Part shown: positions 8,670-16,379 of the stretch, in pieces
Layout of the letters: the number at the start of each line of letters is the position of its first letter
Position numbering within the stretch: the first letter of the stretch is position 1
Assembly (NCBI RefSeq): GCF_001423695.1
Contig: NZ_LMOZ01000003.1
Location: 62,001 to 126,000 of the forward strand
From: Leifsonia sp. Leaf336
Lineage (GTDB): Bacteria; Actinomycetota; Actinomycetes; Actinomycetales; Microbacteriaceae
Length of the DNA: 64,000 nucleotides
Reading direction: 5' to 3'
The notes under the pieces: generated by a model
The model's input: only the letters and a program-made list of their open reading frames with translations
The model's database searches: none
Told to the model about the DNA's origin: nothing
Translations under genes and position numbers: made by a program

Positions 8670-9425
8670 TCAGCGGCCCGAGACGAGGGCCGCCGAGATG
8701 CCCCTCGCGGCCATGCGCACACCGAGTGCGAACTGCGGCTCGTCGGCGCGTTCGGCGTGCGCGATGATCGACACCGCGGCCACCACGTCACCCGCGGCGT
8801 CGCGCACCGGCGCCGCGACCGAGAACGCGCCCCGCGTCAACTCCTCGACCGACCGGGACACGCCCGTCGCTCGGATGCTCGCGAGCCGGGCGCGGAGCTG
8901 CTTCTCGGTGGTCAGCGTGTTCGGCTGGAACTTGCGCGGGTGCTGCGCCAGCACCTCCTCGAGCGTGCCGGGCGGAGCGTAGGCGAGGAGGACGAGGCCG
9001 ACACCGGTGGCGTGCAGCGGGAGGCGCGTCCCCACGTCGCTGATGACCCGGATCGCCCCGGCGCCCGACAGGCGCTCGAGATAGACGGCGCCGAGACCCT
9101 CGCGCACCGCGAGGTGGACGTGCTCGCCCGTCGCCTCCAGGAGGTCGTCGAGGTACGGGCGCGCGGCCTCCCGCAGCTTGCGCGCCGTCGGCTGTCGCGC
9201 GCCGAGCCTCCACAGCTTCATGCCGACCCGGTACCGGCCGTCGTCGCCGCGGAGCAGCCCGCCCCAGGCGACCCACTCTCCGAGCAGCCGGTGCGCGGTC
9301 GAGACCGGGAGGCCGGCCCGCCGGGCGACCTCGCTGAGGGTCAGCTCGTCGCCGCGCTCGAAGGCGTCCGCGATCGCGAACACGCGCTCGGCGACACTGC
9401 GGTCGTCGTGAGCTCCACCGGCCAT
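8670..9425 (-). CDS. IclR-family transcriptional regulator, probable regulator of the pob/pca operon
   Basis: 251 residues from the ATG at 9425 (the much longer frame upstream is a shadow of the divergent VOC gene). The N-terminal winged helix is at about 10-70 (SEVARRAGLPVSTAHRLLGEW is the recognition region). The C-terminal effector domain contains LHATGVGLVLLAY and GVSRSVEELTRGAFSVAAPV, both diagnostic of IclR/PcaR/PobR proteins. Family members sense aromatic acids or ketoadipate. The closely linked catabolic operon and the operator in its promoter support a PcaR/PobR role; the effector cannot be told. Confidence 0.88.
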   Translation of the reverse strand: MAGGAHDDRSVAERVFAIADAFERGDELTLSEVARRAGLPVSTAHRLLGEWVAWGGLLRGDDGRYRVGMKLWRLGARQPTARKLREAARPYLDDLLEATGEHVHLAVREGLGAVYLERLSGAGAIRVISDVGTRLPLHATGVGLVLLAYAPPGTLEEVLAQHPRKFQPNTLTTEKQLRARLASIRATGVSRSVEELTRGAFSVAAPVRDAAGDVVAAVSIIAHAERADEPQFALGVRMAARGISAALVSGR

Positions 9426-9485
9426 GCGGTTCAGCCTACGACCGGCCCGGCAACGGCCGGTCGAGCGGCCCGGGCGCACGTGGTG

Positions 9486-9515
9486 TTGATTCGTAGGTTT
9501 TTTCCTACTTATACT
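9486..9515 (+). promoter_or_regulatory. Promoter and operator of the VOC-ArsR-SRPBCC operon
   Basis: -35 TTGATT (9486-9491) and -10 TATACT (9510-9515) with an 18-bp spacer. The spacer contains the perfect inverted repeat GTAGG-T6-CCTAC (9493-9508), placed where a repressor would block RNA polymerase. The ArsR-type gene in the same operon is the likely ligand, giving autoregulation (inference). Confidence 0.65.
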
Positions 9516-9521
9516 GCTGTC

Positions 9522-9899
9522 ATGACCACCTCCAACGTTCGTGTGCGCATCCAGACCATCACCATCCCCGTCGCCGATCAGGATCGCTCGCTCGCCTTCT
9601 ACCGCGACGTGCTCGGCTTCGAGGTCCGCGCCGACACCGCGTACGGCGACGCACGCTGGCTGTCCGTCGCCCCCGAGGGCAGCTCCGTCGACTTCACCCT
9701 GCACCCGCCGTTCCCCGGCCAGGCCGCGCCGGGCTGGCAGCAGGGCATCGTGCTCCACACCGACGACATCTCCGGGGTCGTCGCCGCGCTCGCCGCCGCG
9801 GGCGTCGAGGTCACCGGCCCCGAGCAGGTCGGCTGGGGTGTGCAGGCGCAGTTCGCCGACCCCGACGGCAACGGCTTCGTGCTGCTGCAGCAGGGCTGA
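9522..9899 (+). CDS. VOC (glyoxalase/bleomycin-resistance fold) family protein
   Basis: 125 residues with the paired beta-alpha-beta-beta-beta modules of the vicinal-oxygen-chelate fold. The N-terminal module has ITIPVADQDRSLAFYRDVLGF and the C-terminal module ends in FADPDGNGFVLLQQ, with the usual terminal glutamate position replaced by a glutamine-rich end. Members are dioxygenases, glyoxalases or resistance proteins, so no substrate can be named. The ATG at 9522 follows a good promoter by only 6 nt after the -10, so the mRNA may be leaderless. It is the first gene of a three-gene operon with ArsR and SRPBCC. Confidence 0.85.
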   Translation: MTTSNVRVRIQTITIPVADQDRSLAFYRDVLGFEVRADTAYGDARWLSVAPEGSSVDFTLHPPFPGQAAPGWQQGIVLHTDDISGVVAALAAAGVEVTGPEQVGWGVQAQFADPDGNGFVLLQQG

Positions 9900-9900
9900 C

Positions 9901-10272
9901 GTGCCCGTCCGCGCCAAAGACACCGCGGCCGACCGGCTGTTCGGCGCACTCGCGAACCCGACCAGGCGCGACATCCTCGACCTCCTGCTGGAGGGCGAGA
10001 CCAGCACCGGCGAGATCGCCGCACGCTTCTCGATGAGCCGGCCGTCGGTGTCCGAGCACCTGCGGGCGCTCCGCGACGCCGGCCTGGTCGCCGAACGCGC
10101 AGCCGGACGCAATGTGTACTACTCCCTCACGCCCGAGCCGTGGAGCGAGCTGCGCGACTGGATGGCGCCGCACGAACGTTTCTGGCGCGAACGGATGCGG
10201 CGACTGCACGCGACGCTCGACGCGCTGCCGGACGACGACATCCCCGCACCAACCGATCGGGAGACCGCATGA
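9901..10272 (+). CDS. ArsR-family transcriptional repressor
   Basis: 123 residues. The winged helix-turn-helix covers about 5-90, with LANPTRRDILDLLLEGE and MSRPSVSEHLRALRDAGLV (recognition helix) and wing residues GRNVYYSLT. No metal-binding CxC motif is present, so it is not an arsenic/cadmium sensor of the classical kind. The GTG start lies one base after the VOC stop, and the end overlaps the next gene by ATGA. ArsR-SRPBCC pairs are widespread in actinobacteria. It probably controls its own promoter at 9486-9515. Confidence 0.88.
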   Translation: MPVRAKDTAADRLFGALANPTRRDILDLLLEGETSTGEIAARFSMSRPSVSEHLRALRDAGLVAERAAGRNVYYSLTPEPWSELRDWMAPHERFWRERMRRLHATLDALPDDDIPAPTDRETA

Positions 10273-10706
10273 CCAGCCTCACCACCTTCGAGCTCGACGA
10301 ATTCCTGCCGCACCCGCCCGCGAAAGTGTGGCGCGTGCTCAGCGAGCCCGAGCTCCTCGCCGGCTGGCTGATGCCCCACGACGGCTTCGCGCCCGTCGTC
10401 GGCACCCGCTTCGCGTTCCGCACGGAGCCGGTGCCGCAGACCTCCTTCTCGGGCCTCGTGCAGTGCGAGGTGCTGGAGGTCGATCCCGGCCGGCTGCTGA
10501 GCATCTCGTGGTCGAGCGAGGGCACGGCGCTCGACACCGTCGTCACCTGGCGACTCGTGGCCGAGGGCACGGGCACCCGCCTGCTGCTCACCCAGGAGGG
10601 CTTCGACCTCGACGACCCCGATCAGGCGCGCGCCTTCCAGATCATGAACGGCGGCTGGAGGTCGCACGTCTTCACGCGGATGGTCGCGGCGCTGGACAGG
10701 GTGTGA
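10269..10706 (+). CDS. SRPBCC (AHSA1/START-like) domain protein
   Basis: 145 residues of the SRPBCC fold: FLPHPPAKVWRVLSEPELLAGWLMP at the start and a C-terminal helix GGWRSHVFTRMVAAL. These proteins form a hydrophobic ligand cavity; no ligand is known here. The start overlaps the ArsR stop by ATGA, so the two are translationally coupled. It converges with the RibD-like gene at 10713, only 6 bp away, with no terminator between them. Confidence 0.86.
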   Translation: MTSLTTFELDEFLPHPPAKVWRVLSEPELLAGWLMPHDGFAPVVGTRFAFRTEPVPQTSFSGLVQCEVLEVDPGRLLSISWSSEGTALDTVVTWRLVAEGTGTRLLLTQEGFDLDDPDQARAFQIMNGGWRSHVFTRMVAALDRV

Positions 10707-10712
10707 GGGACC

Positions 10713-11306
10713 TCAGTCGCCCGCCCGCCGGTACACGTTCACCAGCACACCCGCGGGGGTGGACCGCGACTCGACCAAGCTCATCCGCGAGTACGGGAAG
10801 CCGTCGCCGAACAGCTTCTTGCCGGTGCCCAGAATGAGCGGGTGCACCAGGAGGCGGTACTCGTCGACCTGGTCGTGCTCGGCCAGTGTGCGGACGAGCT
10901 CGGTGCTCCCCCACACCCGGATCTCTCCTCCCGGCTCGGCGCGCAGGCGATCGACCGCCGCGGGGACGTCCGGGCCCAGCAGATAGGAGTTCTTCCAGCC
11001 GACCTCGCTCAGCGTCCGGGAGGCGACGTATTTGGGGATGCGGTTGTAGCGGCGCGTCAGCTCGCCCTGGAACCCCTCCTCGTCCTCGCTCCACACGCCC
11101 CAGGAGGCGGCGAAGATCTCGTAGGTCCGCCGCCCGAGCAGCAAAGCCTCCGTGTTCTTCTCCCACTCCCCGACGGTGCCGTCGTCGTCGTAGTCGAACT
11201 GCCAGCCGCCGTAGGGAAAATCCCCCGCGACGTCCTCCTCCGGGCCTCCCGGCCCTTGGGTCACCCCGTCGAGGGTGACGAACGCCTGCACCACGATCGA
11301 AGCCAC
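10713..11306 (-). CDS. Dihydrofolate reductase / RibD C-terminal family reductase
   Basis: 197 residues of the DHFR-like fold found in RibD C-terminal domains. Visible are AFVTLDGVTQGPGGPEED (start), ALLLGRRTYEIFA (nucleotide site), VWGSTELVRTLAEHDQVDEYRLLVHP and ILGTGKKLF. Such free-standing proteins reduce pterin- or pyrimidine-like substrates; the real substrate is unknown. The GTG start has a textbook AGGAGG ribosome site 5 nt upstream. It sits next to an ArsR-SRPBCC pair, an arrangement repeated at 17.6-19.0 kb. Confidence 0.85.
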   Translation of the reverse strand: MASIVVQAFVTLDGVTQGPGGPEEDVAGDFPYGGWQFDYDDDGTVGEWEKNTEALLLGRRTYEIFAASWGVWSEDEEGFQGELTRRYNRIPKYVASRTLSEVGWKNSYLLGPDVPAAVDRLRAEPGGEIRVWGSTELVRTLAEHDQVDEYRLLVHPLILGTGKKLFGDGFPYSRMSLVESRSTPAGVLVNVYRRAGD

Positions 11307-11468
11307 AGCGACCTCCTAACGTTGGGTCTCCTCCCGTCTACACCCGGGCGGCCCGGGTCGCAACCGTCGCTGCGCGGTCGCAACGGATGGCCCTGTTGCC
11401 GCGGCCGCGCGCACGGCGGTAGCGTGCGGCCGACCGGCCCGCACTGGGCCGGAGACGGGGGTACGAGC

Positions 11469-11660
11469 ATGCTGGTCGAAGGACAGTCGATGGAGGGCTT
11501 CGAGAAGGCGTTCGACGACGCTGTCACCAAGGCGCCGGGCAGCACGGTGCCGCGCCGGTACGAGCTGCGCCGGGTGTGGGTGGATCAGGGCGGCGTCGTG
11601 GGCCGGATGTACGGCTGCGAAGTGGAGGTGTCGGGACCGGACGTCCCGACCGATCGGTGA
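11469..11660 (+). CDS. Small dodecin-like protein
   Basis: 63 residues, starting at an ATG after a GGAGACGGGGG ribosome site. The order beta (MLVEGQS), helix (EGFEKAFDDAVTKA), beta (RRYELRRVWVDQ), beta (RMYGCEVEVSG) is that of dodecins. The residue pattern lines up with mycobacterial dodecin over about 50 positions by eye. The tryptophan that stacks on flavin in dodecins is not present; Arg-Tyr stands there. It might therefore bind another ligand or none. I give dodecin-like as a structural guess, not a family assignment. Its last codons overlap an operator-like array. Confidence 0.55.
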   Translation: MLVEGQSMEGFEKAFDDAVTKAPGSTVPRRYELRRVWVDQGGVVGRMYGCEVEVSGPDVPTDR

Positions 11661-11699
11661 GCCACCAACCGATCGGTGACGGGATCTGACCGTTCGGTC
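11649..11699. promoter_or_regulatory. Array of three palindromic operator-like sites
   Basis: ACCGATCGGT at 11649-11658 and 11668-11677, and GACCGTTCGGTC at 11688-11699. All are near-perfect palindromes spaced about two helical turns apart. They precede the membrane protein / NarL-type two-component operon by 37 bp. They could be binding sites of its response regulator or of another dimeric regulator (inference). Confidence 0.5.
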
Positions 11700-11735
11700 G
11701 ATCCGCGCGCGGGCACGGCCTAGGAGGCTGGGGAC

Positions 11736-12170
11736 ATGACCGAGACACCCCTCCCCACCACCGCCGCCGTGCACGCCACGGCCCGCCGCGCGGCCTTCCG
11801 CCCTGTACTCGCCCTGCTCTGGTCGTTCGTCGCCCTGAGCGCCGCGATGGTCGCCTTCCTCGCCGTTCTGACCGCCGTCGGCGCCGGCGTGGACATCGCC
11901 ATCTGGGTCCGCTGCTCGATCGTGTTCGCCAGCTCCGTCCTGCTCCTGATCTTCGGGATCGGCGCGGCTCGCGGCTCGCGCAACGCCCTGCTCCGCCTGC
12001 GGATCGTCGCGCCGATCATCGTCGCCGCGGTCGTCGTGATCGTCTCGATCCCCGGCTTCCTGCCCGGCTGGGTGCGTATCGAGCAGGCCGTCTGCGGCCT
12101 CCTCGTGCTGCCGGTCGCGATCATCGCGAACCTGCCCCGCACGCGCGCGCTGGTCTCCGCGAAAGCGTAG
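11736..12170 (+). CDS. Small four-helix membrane protein of a two-component operon
   Basis: 144 residues with four predicted membrane helices at about 22-48, 55-75, 88-108 and 112-132, and no recognised domain. A GGAGG ribosome site is 9 nt upstream of the ATG. It ends 9 bp before the histidine kinase gene, so it is probably cotranscribed. It may be a sensed component, an accessory of the kinase or the output of the system. No function can be assigned. Confidence 0.75.
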   Translation: MTETPLPTTAAVHATARRAAFRPVLALLWSFVALSAAMVAFLAVLTAVGAGVDIAIWVRCSIVFASSVLLLIFGIGAARGSRNALLRLRIVAPIIVAAVVVIVSIPGFLPGWVRIEQAVCGLLVLPVAIIANLPRTRALVSAKA

Positions 12171-12179
12171 GGTCTGACC

Positions 12180-13292
12180 GTGAACGATCCGCGCTGGAGG
12201 ACCGCCCTCACACTCACGCCGTACCTAGTGCTGGCCGTGCTGGTCGCCTTCACCGTCGGCGTGCAGTGGGGCGAGTGGGGGCAGCTCGTGCCCACCCTCC
12301 TCCTCTGCGCGGTGACCGCGGTGTGGATCATCGCCTGGCGGAGGCTGCCGGCGGCGTTGCAGGAGCGGCCCGCGCTGGTCGCCGTCTTCATGACGGGTCT
12401 CATCGCCCTCAACCTGGCCCTGGTGTTCCGGGACAGCTGGTTCGGCTTCCTGACGATCGCGACGTTCACGTTCGCCTACTCGATCGTCCCCTGGCCGTGG
12501 GAGCTGCTCGCCGTCGGCGCGACGGCCGTGGTCGCCGGGCTCGCGCAGGCCTCGCCGCTGGGCTGGGACGCCACCGGCATCGTCGGAACCATCGGCATCC
12601 TGCTGCTCAACGTGGTCGCCATGTGCGGCCTGTCGTGGTCGCTTCGGCTCGCCGAACGCCAGGTGAACCTGCGCGCCACCGAGCAGGAGCGGTCCCGGCT
12701 CGCGCGCGAGATCCACGACACGCTCGCGCAGGGCTTCGCGGGCATCGTCACCCAGTTGCAGGCGGCGGAGCAGGCGCCGGACGAGGATTCCCGCACCCGG
12801 CACACCGATGCCGCCATCGCCCTCGCGCGGGACGGGCTGGCCGAGGCGCGGCGTTCGGTGAAGGCGCTGCGGCCGGCCGCCCTCGACGCCATGCGGCTGC
12901 CGGAGGCGATCGGTCAGCTGGCGCGCACCTGGACGGAGCGCACCGGCATCCCGTGCGACGTCAGCGCGAGCGGCGACGCCACGACCCTTCCGACGGACGT
13001 GGAGGTCGCGCTGCTCCGGACCGCGCAGGAGGCCCTCGCGAACGTCGAGCGCCACGCGGGCGCGCGACGGGTTCGGCTGACCTTGCGCACGGACACGACC
13101 GGCACCCGGCTCGAGGTGCGCGACGACGGCCGCGGCTTCGACCCGGAGGAGCGCTCGGTCGAGCGTGCCTCCGACGACGGAGGCTACGGACTGGTGGCCA
13201 TGCGCGAGCGCATCGAATCGGTCGCGGGAGGCCTCATCGTCGAGTCGCGCCCCGGCCACGGCACGGCGATCAGGGCCGAGGTCCCCGCGTGA
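12180..13292 (+). CDS. NarL-group sensor histidine kinase
   Basis: 370 residues. About five to six membrane helices fill residues 10-155 with hardly any extracellular part, so sensing is likely within the membrane. The HisKA_3 dimerisation motif EIHDTLAQGFAGIV follows, with phospho-accepting His179. The GHKL ATPase domain shows the N-box EEALANVERHAGA, and G-boxes DDGRGFD and GGYGLVAMRERI. The GTG start is 9 nt after the preceding gene, and the end overlaps the response regulator by GTGA. It resembles the membrane-stress type kinases (LiaS/DesK-like). Confidence 0.9.
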   Translation: MNDPRWRTALTLTPYLVLAVLVAFTVGVQWGEWGQLVPTLLLCAVTAVWIIAWRRLPAALQERPALVAVFMTGLIALNLALVFRDSWFGFLTIATFTFAYSIVPWPWELLAVGATAVVAGLAQASPLGWDATGIVGTIGILLLNVVAMCGLSWSLRLAERQVNLRATEQERSRLAREIHDTLAQGFAGIVTQLQAAEQAPDEDSRTRHTDAAIALARDGLAEARRSVKALRPAALDAMRLPEAIGQLARTWTERTGIPCDVSASGDATTLPTDVEVALLRTAQEALANVERHAGARRVRLTLRTDTTGTRLEVRDDGRGFDPEERSVERASDDGGYGLVAMRERIESVAGGLIVESRPGHGTAIRAEVPA

Positions 13293-13936
13293 CCGCGGCA
13301 AGCGCCGACGCGCCCGTGCGCCTGCTGGTGGTCGACGACCATCCCGTCGTGCGCGACGGCATCGTCGGCATGGTGGCCTCCGACCCCGGGGTGGAAGTCG
13401 TGGGCGAGGCGTCGGACGGCGCGGAAGCGGTGCAGCTCGCGCGTGCGCTGACCCCGGACGTCGTGCTGATGGACCTACGGATGCGCGGCATGGACGGTGT
13501 CGCCGCCATCCGCGAGCTCACCCGGCTGGGCCTCCCGTGCCGCGTCGTCGTGCTCACGACGTTCGACGGCGACTCCGACGTGCTGCCGGCGATCGAGGCG
13601 GGCGCGACGGGCTATCTGCTGAAGGACGCACCGCGGGAGGACCTGCTGCGCGCCATTCGCGCGGCGGCGGACGGTGACGCGGTGCTGGCGCCCTCCGTCG
13701 CGTCGCGCCTGGTCGGTCGCGTGCGCGCCCCCGAATCGAGCCTGCTGTCGCCGCGCGAGCTGGAGGTGCTGGCCCTGGTCGCCGACGGGGCGACGAACCG
13801 TGTCGCCGGGGAGCGCCTCCACCTCAGTGAGGCCACGGTGAAGACGCACCTGCTCAGCATCTACGGCAAGCTCGGCGTCGGCGACCGTGCGGCCGCGGTG
13901 GCCGAAGGGTTCCGCCGCGGGCTGCTGACCCTGTAG
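13289..13936 (+). CDS. NarL/LuxR-family response regulator
   Basis: 215 residues. The receiver domain has the acidic pair Asp16-Asp17, the phosphoacceptor Asp62 (VVLMDLRM) and the switch lysine in YLLKDA. A LuxR-type helix-turn-helix at about 150-210 (LSPRELEVLALVADGATN, LSEATVKTHL) binds DNA. It is translationally coupled to the kinase by a GTGA overlap. Its likely target includes the operator array upstream of this operon. Confidence 0.92.
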   Translation: MTAASADAPVRLLVVDDHPVVRDGIVGMVASDPGVEVVGEASDGAEAVQLARALTPDVVLMDLRMRGMDGVAAIRELTRLGLPCRVVVLTTFDGDSDVLPAIEAGATGYLLKDAPREDLLRAIRAAADGDAVLAPSVASRLVGRVRAPESSLLSPRELEVLALVADGATNRVAGERLHLSEATVKTHLLSIYGKLGVGDRAAAVAEGFRRGLLTL

Positions 13937-14003
13937 CGGCTAGTGCCGCCTCCGAAGGGCGAGGGGGTTTTGGGGACGGAGCAGATCGGGTAGGACGGAA
14001 GAC

Positions 14004-14279
14004 ATGGAGATCGTGCTGGCCGTCCTCGAGCGTGGCGACGTCGCGTACGAGATCGAGTTCGAGCGGACGAGCGAGCCGCCCTACGAACTGCGCGTGCCCT
14101 CCCACATCGGCGGGGCCGCGGTCGTGGACGTCTTCGACCTCGTCGACTCCAGCGAGTGGCCGGTGCTCCTCCGCTACGCCTTCGCGGAGTGCGTGCCGGC
14201 CGTGATGGGGTCGCCGGACGACCTGAACGGCGAAGAGCTCGGCGAGGACCTCGGCGACGACCTCGACGACGAGTTCTGA
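14004..14279 (+). CDS. Hypothetical acidic protein
   Basis: 91 residues, not recognised. The first 60 residues look like a small alpha/beta domain. The C-terminus is strongly acidic (EELGEDLGDDLDDEF). The ATG is preceded by a GGA-rich stretch. It converges with the membrane protein at 14287, 7 bp away. Codon use is like its neighbours, and the frame is open from a plausible ribosome site, so I regard it as real. Confidence 0.6.
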   Translation: MEIVLAVLERGDVAYEIEFERTSEPPYELRVPSHIGGAAVVDVFDLVDSSEWPVLLRYAFAECVPAVMGSPDDLNGEELGEDLGDDLDDEF

Positions 14280-14286
14280 CGCCCTC

Positions 14287-14652
14287 TCAGAACAGGAACA
14301 GCTGTCCCATCACGATCACGAGGATCAGGAAGACCACGACCACGCCGCCGATGATGGCGAGGGTGCGGCCCGACATCCTGGCGATGCCGAAGCCGACGAT
14401 GAACGGCAGCGCGAGGCAGCCCAGCGCGATGATCCACCAGAACGCCTGGAACCCGGCCTGCGACGTGGAGGCGAGCCGCTCCCCGAACAGCTTCTGCGTC
14501 GTCGGATGGGTGGCGAACGCGACGCTCGCCGACAGCGGGTACGCGATGAGGACGGCCGTGATCAGGCCGGCGAACGCTCCCCACATCCCCCGATGAGCGC
14601 CCAGGTGCAGCGTCTCCTCCTGATGCGGTCCCTGCTTGCTCTTCGTGCTCAT
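14287..14652 (-). CDS. Small membrane protein of unknown function
   Basis: 121 residues from the ATG at 14652; the open frame upstream of it crosses noncoding sequence. It has three predicted membrane helices at about 25-47, 68-90 and 95-118, after a hydrophilic N-terminus (STKSKQGPHQEETLH). No known domain is recognised. The upstream region to the tRNA holds hairpins but no clear promoter. Confidence 0.65.
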   Translation of the reverse strand: MSTKSKQGPHQEETLHLGAHRGMWGAFAGLITAVLIAYPLSASVAFATHPTTQKLFGERLASTSQAGFQAFWWIIALGCLALPFIVGFGIARMSGRTLAIIGGVVVVFLILVIVMGQLFLF

Positions 14653-14829
14653 GGCGCACAGCATAACCAGCCGCCTCCCGTTTCGGGCAGGCCCGGAATC
14701 CCGCGCCGAACGCCGCGCCGAAACCGGGTGCACTGTACGGTCTATTCCGCGGGTTACCCTGGAAGGGTCACCGGTGCGCACGCACGCAGTCAAAGGGGGC
14801 GTCTCGGACGCGCCGGCGTCTTACCCGAT

Positions 14830-14864
14830 GTCGTATGGGGGTGGAGGCTCCGCTCCCATACGAC
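14830..14864. other. Strong hairpin with 10-bp perfect arms
   Basis: GTCGTATGGG at 14830-14839 pairs with CCCATACGAC at 14855-14864, and an inner GGAG/CTCC extends the stem. It lies in the 318-bp stretch 14653-14970, which has no gene. It may be a terminator or part of a small RNA. Nothing else is evident in that stretch except the hairpin at 14885-14914 and a short dyad next to the tRNA. Confidence 0.55.
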
Positions 14865-14884
14865 CGGGTGCGGGCCGGGAAACA

Positions 14885-14914
14885 CGAAAGCCCCCGCCGG
14901 AGCGAGGGCTTTCG
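14885..14914 (-). terminator. Hairpin, probable terminator downstream of tRNA-Arg
   Basis: CGAAAGCCC (14885-14893) and GGGCTTTCG (14906-14914) form a 9-bp stem with a 12-nt loop. It is 56 bp downstream of the 3' end of the tRNA on the minus strand. A short GTGTTTCCC follows, not a full T-tract. It could act in both directions. Confidence 0.55.
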
Positions 14915-14970
14915 TCTACTGTCTCAACCAGTTCTGATGTGTCTGGGACACTGTCGTGTCTTTCACACAG

Positions 14971-15043
14971 TGCGCCACGAGGGATTCGAACCCCCAACCT
15001 TCTGATCCGTAGTCAGATGCTCTATCCGTTGAGCTAGTGGCGC
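14971..15043 (-). tRNA. tRNA-Arg (anticodon ACG)
   Basis: 73 nt. The acceptor stem GCGCCAC/GTGGCGC pairs perfectly with discriminator A. The D-arm has AGCTCAACGGATAGAGC, the anticodon stem TCTGA/TCAGA encloses the loop CTACGGA with anticodon ACG, and the T-arm has GGTTCGAATCC. The CCA end is not encoded. It reads CGN arginine codons, which are the dominant Arg codons here. A short dyad with CACTGT/ACAGTG arms lies directly 3' of the gene. Confidence 0.97.
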
Positions 15044-15075
15044 GTGACCCAGCGTTCGTCGCGCGGGCCTGTTAG

Positions 15076-15105
15076 AGCTTACATGACCGTTTCGCAGACC
15101 GCCAA
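15076..15105 (-). promoter_or_regulatory. Putative promoter of tRNA-Arg
   Basis: On the minus strand, -35 TTGGCG and -10 TAAGCT are separated by 18 bp, ending 33 bp before the mature tRNA 5' end. Confidence 0.5.
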
Positions 15106-15126
15106 TTGGGCCGCCTCCGCCCGGGC

Positions 15127-15906
15127 TCAGCCGAAGATCTCGTCGAGGAAGCACACCAGCGCGCGCCAGCTGCGGGCGTCGGCCAGCGGCCGGTAGCGGT
15201 CGGTGCCAGGGATCGTGAACGCGTGCGGGGCCCCGGAGTAGGTGGTCAGCTGCCAGTCGACGTGCGGCGCCGCGCGCAGCTCGTTCTCGAACGCCACCAC
15301 GGCCTCGTCCGGGACGACCGGGTCGGAGCCGCCGGTCAGCACCAGCAGGGAGGCCGCGATCGCGGCGGCGTCGGACGGATCGTGTGCGATCAGCCCGCCG
15401 TGGAAGGAGACGACGCCGCGAGCCGGGGCGCCGGTGCGGGCGAACTCCAGGGCGGCCGTGCCGCCGAAGCAGTAGCCGATCACGGCCAGCCGTGCCGGGT
15501 CGACGGCGGGATGCTGCTGCAGCCAGCTGAAACCCGCCGCGACGCGCGAGCGCAGCAGGGGCAGGTCGCCGTAGTACCGACCAGCGACCTTCGGCGCCTC
15601 CTCCCCGCTGGGCCGCACGCCCGCACCGAACAGGTCGGCCGCGAACGCGACGTAACCGCGGCGGGCGAGCATCTGGGCGCGCATGCGCACGTTGTCGCCG
15701 ACGCCATGCCAGTCGTGGAGGATCAGCACGGCCGGGCGGCGCTCGTCGGCCTGGACGTCCCTCGCGAGGTAGCCCTCGAGCGGGTCGCCCTCGTGCTCGT
15801 ACTCCACGACCTCCGCGTCGATCACGGAGTGCTCGCCGATCGGCACCTGCTCGAGGAGGGCCTGGTGGGCAGGGGAAAGTGCAGGCGACGGGTTCTCGAT
15901 CGTCAC
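15127..15906 (-). CDS. Dienelactone hydrolase family protein
   Basis: 259 residues of the alpha/beta hydrolase fold. The cysteine nucleophile is in GYCFGG (Cys146), with Asp in GGSDPVVP (about 196) and His in GAPHAF (about 228). LILHDWHGVGDN supplies the oxyanion region. This is the DLH triad (Cys-Asp-His) known from chlorocatechol pathways, but many members are general hydrolases, and no dienelactone-producing gene is near. It lies alone, divergent from the acetyltransferase at 16080. Its start at 15906 has no strong ribosome site. Confidence 0.85.
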   Translation of the reverse strand: MTIENPSPALSPAHQALLEQVPIGEHSVIDAEVVEYEHEGDPLEGYLARDVQADERRPAVLILHDWHGVGDNVRMRAQMLARRGYVAFAADLFGAGVRPSGEEAPKVAGRYYGDLPLLRSRVAAGFSWLQQHPAVDPARLAVIGYCFGGTAALEFARTGAPARGVVSFHGGLIAHDPSDAAAIAASLLVLTGGSDPVVPDEAVVAFENELRAAPHVDWQLTTYSGAPHAFTIPGTDRYRPLADARSWRALVCFLDEIFG

Positions 15907-16079
15907 GGGTAAGGCTCCAGCGTGTCTCGCGGCGCGCGCGACGGGTGTCGCGCGCGGCCTGGCCTGCTGCAGCTGGATCGCGGAATGCGCGCGGGCGCCC
16001 GGAGGGTGCGGGTTCGGGTTCCCACGTCGTTCACGATACCTCCCCTCCCTTCCGCTCGCGACGGTCGTACGATGGGCGC

Positions 16080-16373
16080 ATGTCCACCGAGTTCAGCAAC
16101 GAGACCGACGCGAACCGCTACGCGATGCGGATCGGCGGCGAACTCGTCGGCATCCTCGACTACAGCATCCTGGGCGGATCGATCTCGCTGACCCGCGCGT
16201 TCACCGTGCCGGCTCACCGCGGCAAGGGGTACGCCGCCGACCTGGTGGCGTACGCCGTCGACGACATCGAGCGCACCTCCGATCGCAGGATCGTGCCGAT
16301 GTGCTGGTACGTCGCGGACTGGTTCGAGGCCCATCCGGAGCGCGCCGGCCTCCTCCAGCGCCGAGCCGGCTGA
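16080..16373 (+). CDS. Small GNAT-like N-acetyltransferase (YjdJ type)
   Basis: 97 residues. The acetyl-CoA motif is VPAHRGKGYAADLVAYAVDDI, matching the R-x-x-G-x-G/A motif of small GNAT proteins. MCWYVADWFEAHPE fits the conserved C-terminal WYV-x-W-x-x-xHP segment of the YjdJ-like group. The acceptor is unknown. It is followed after 6 bp by the oxidoreductase gene and is probably cotranscribed with it. Confidence 0.82.
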   Translation: MSTEFSNETDANRYAMRIGGELVGILDYSILGGSISLTRAFTVPAHRGKGYAADLVAYAVDDIERTSDRRIVPMCWYVADWFEAHPERAGLLQRRAG

Positions 16374-16379
16374 GCAGCC

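Noticed and set aside
14971-15043. Integration site of a mobile element at tRNA-Arg
   Set aside because: No integrase gene, no second copy of the tRNA 3' end and no composition change were found around it.
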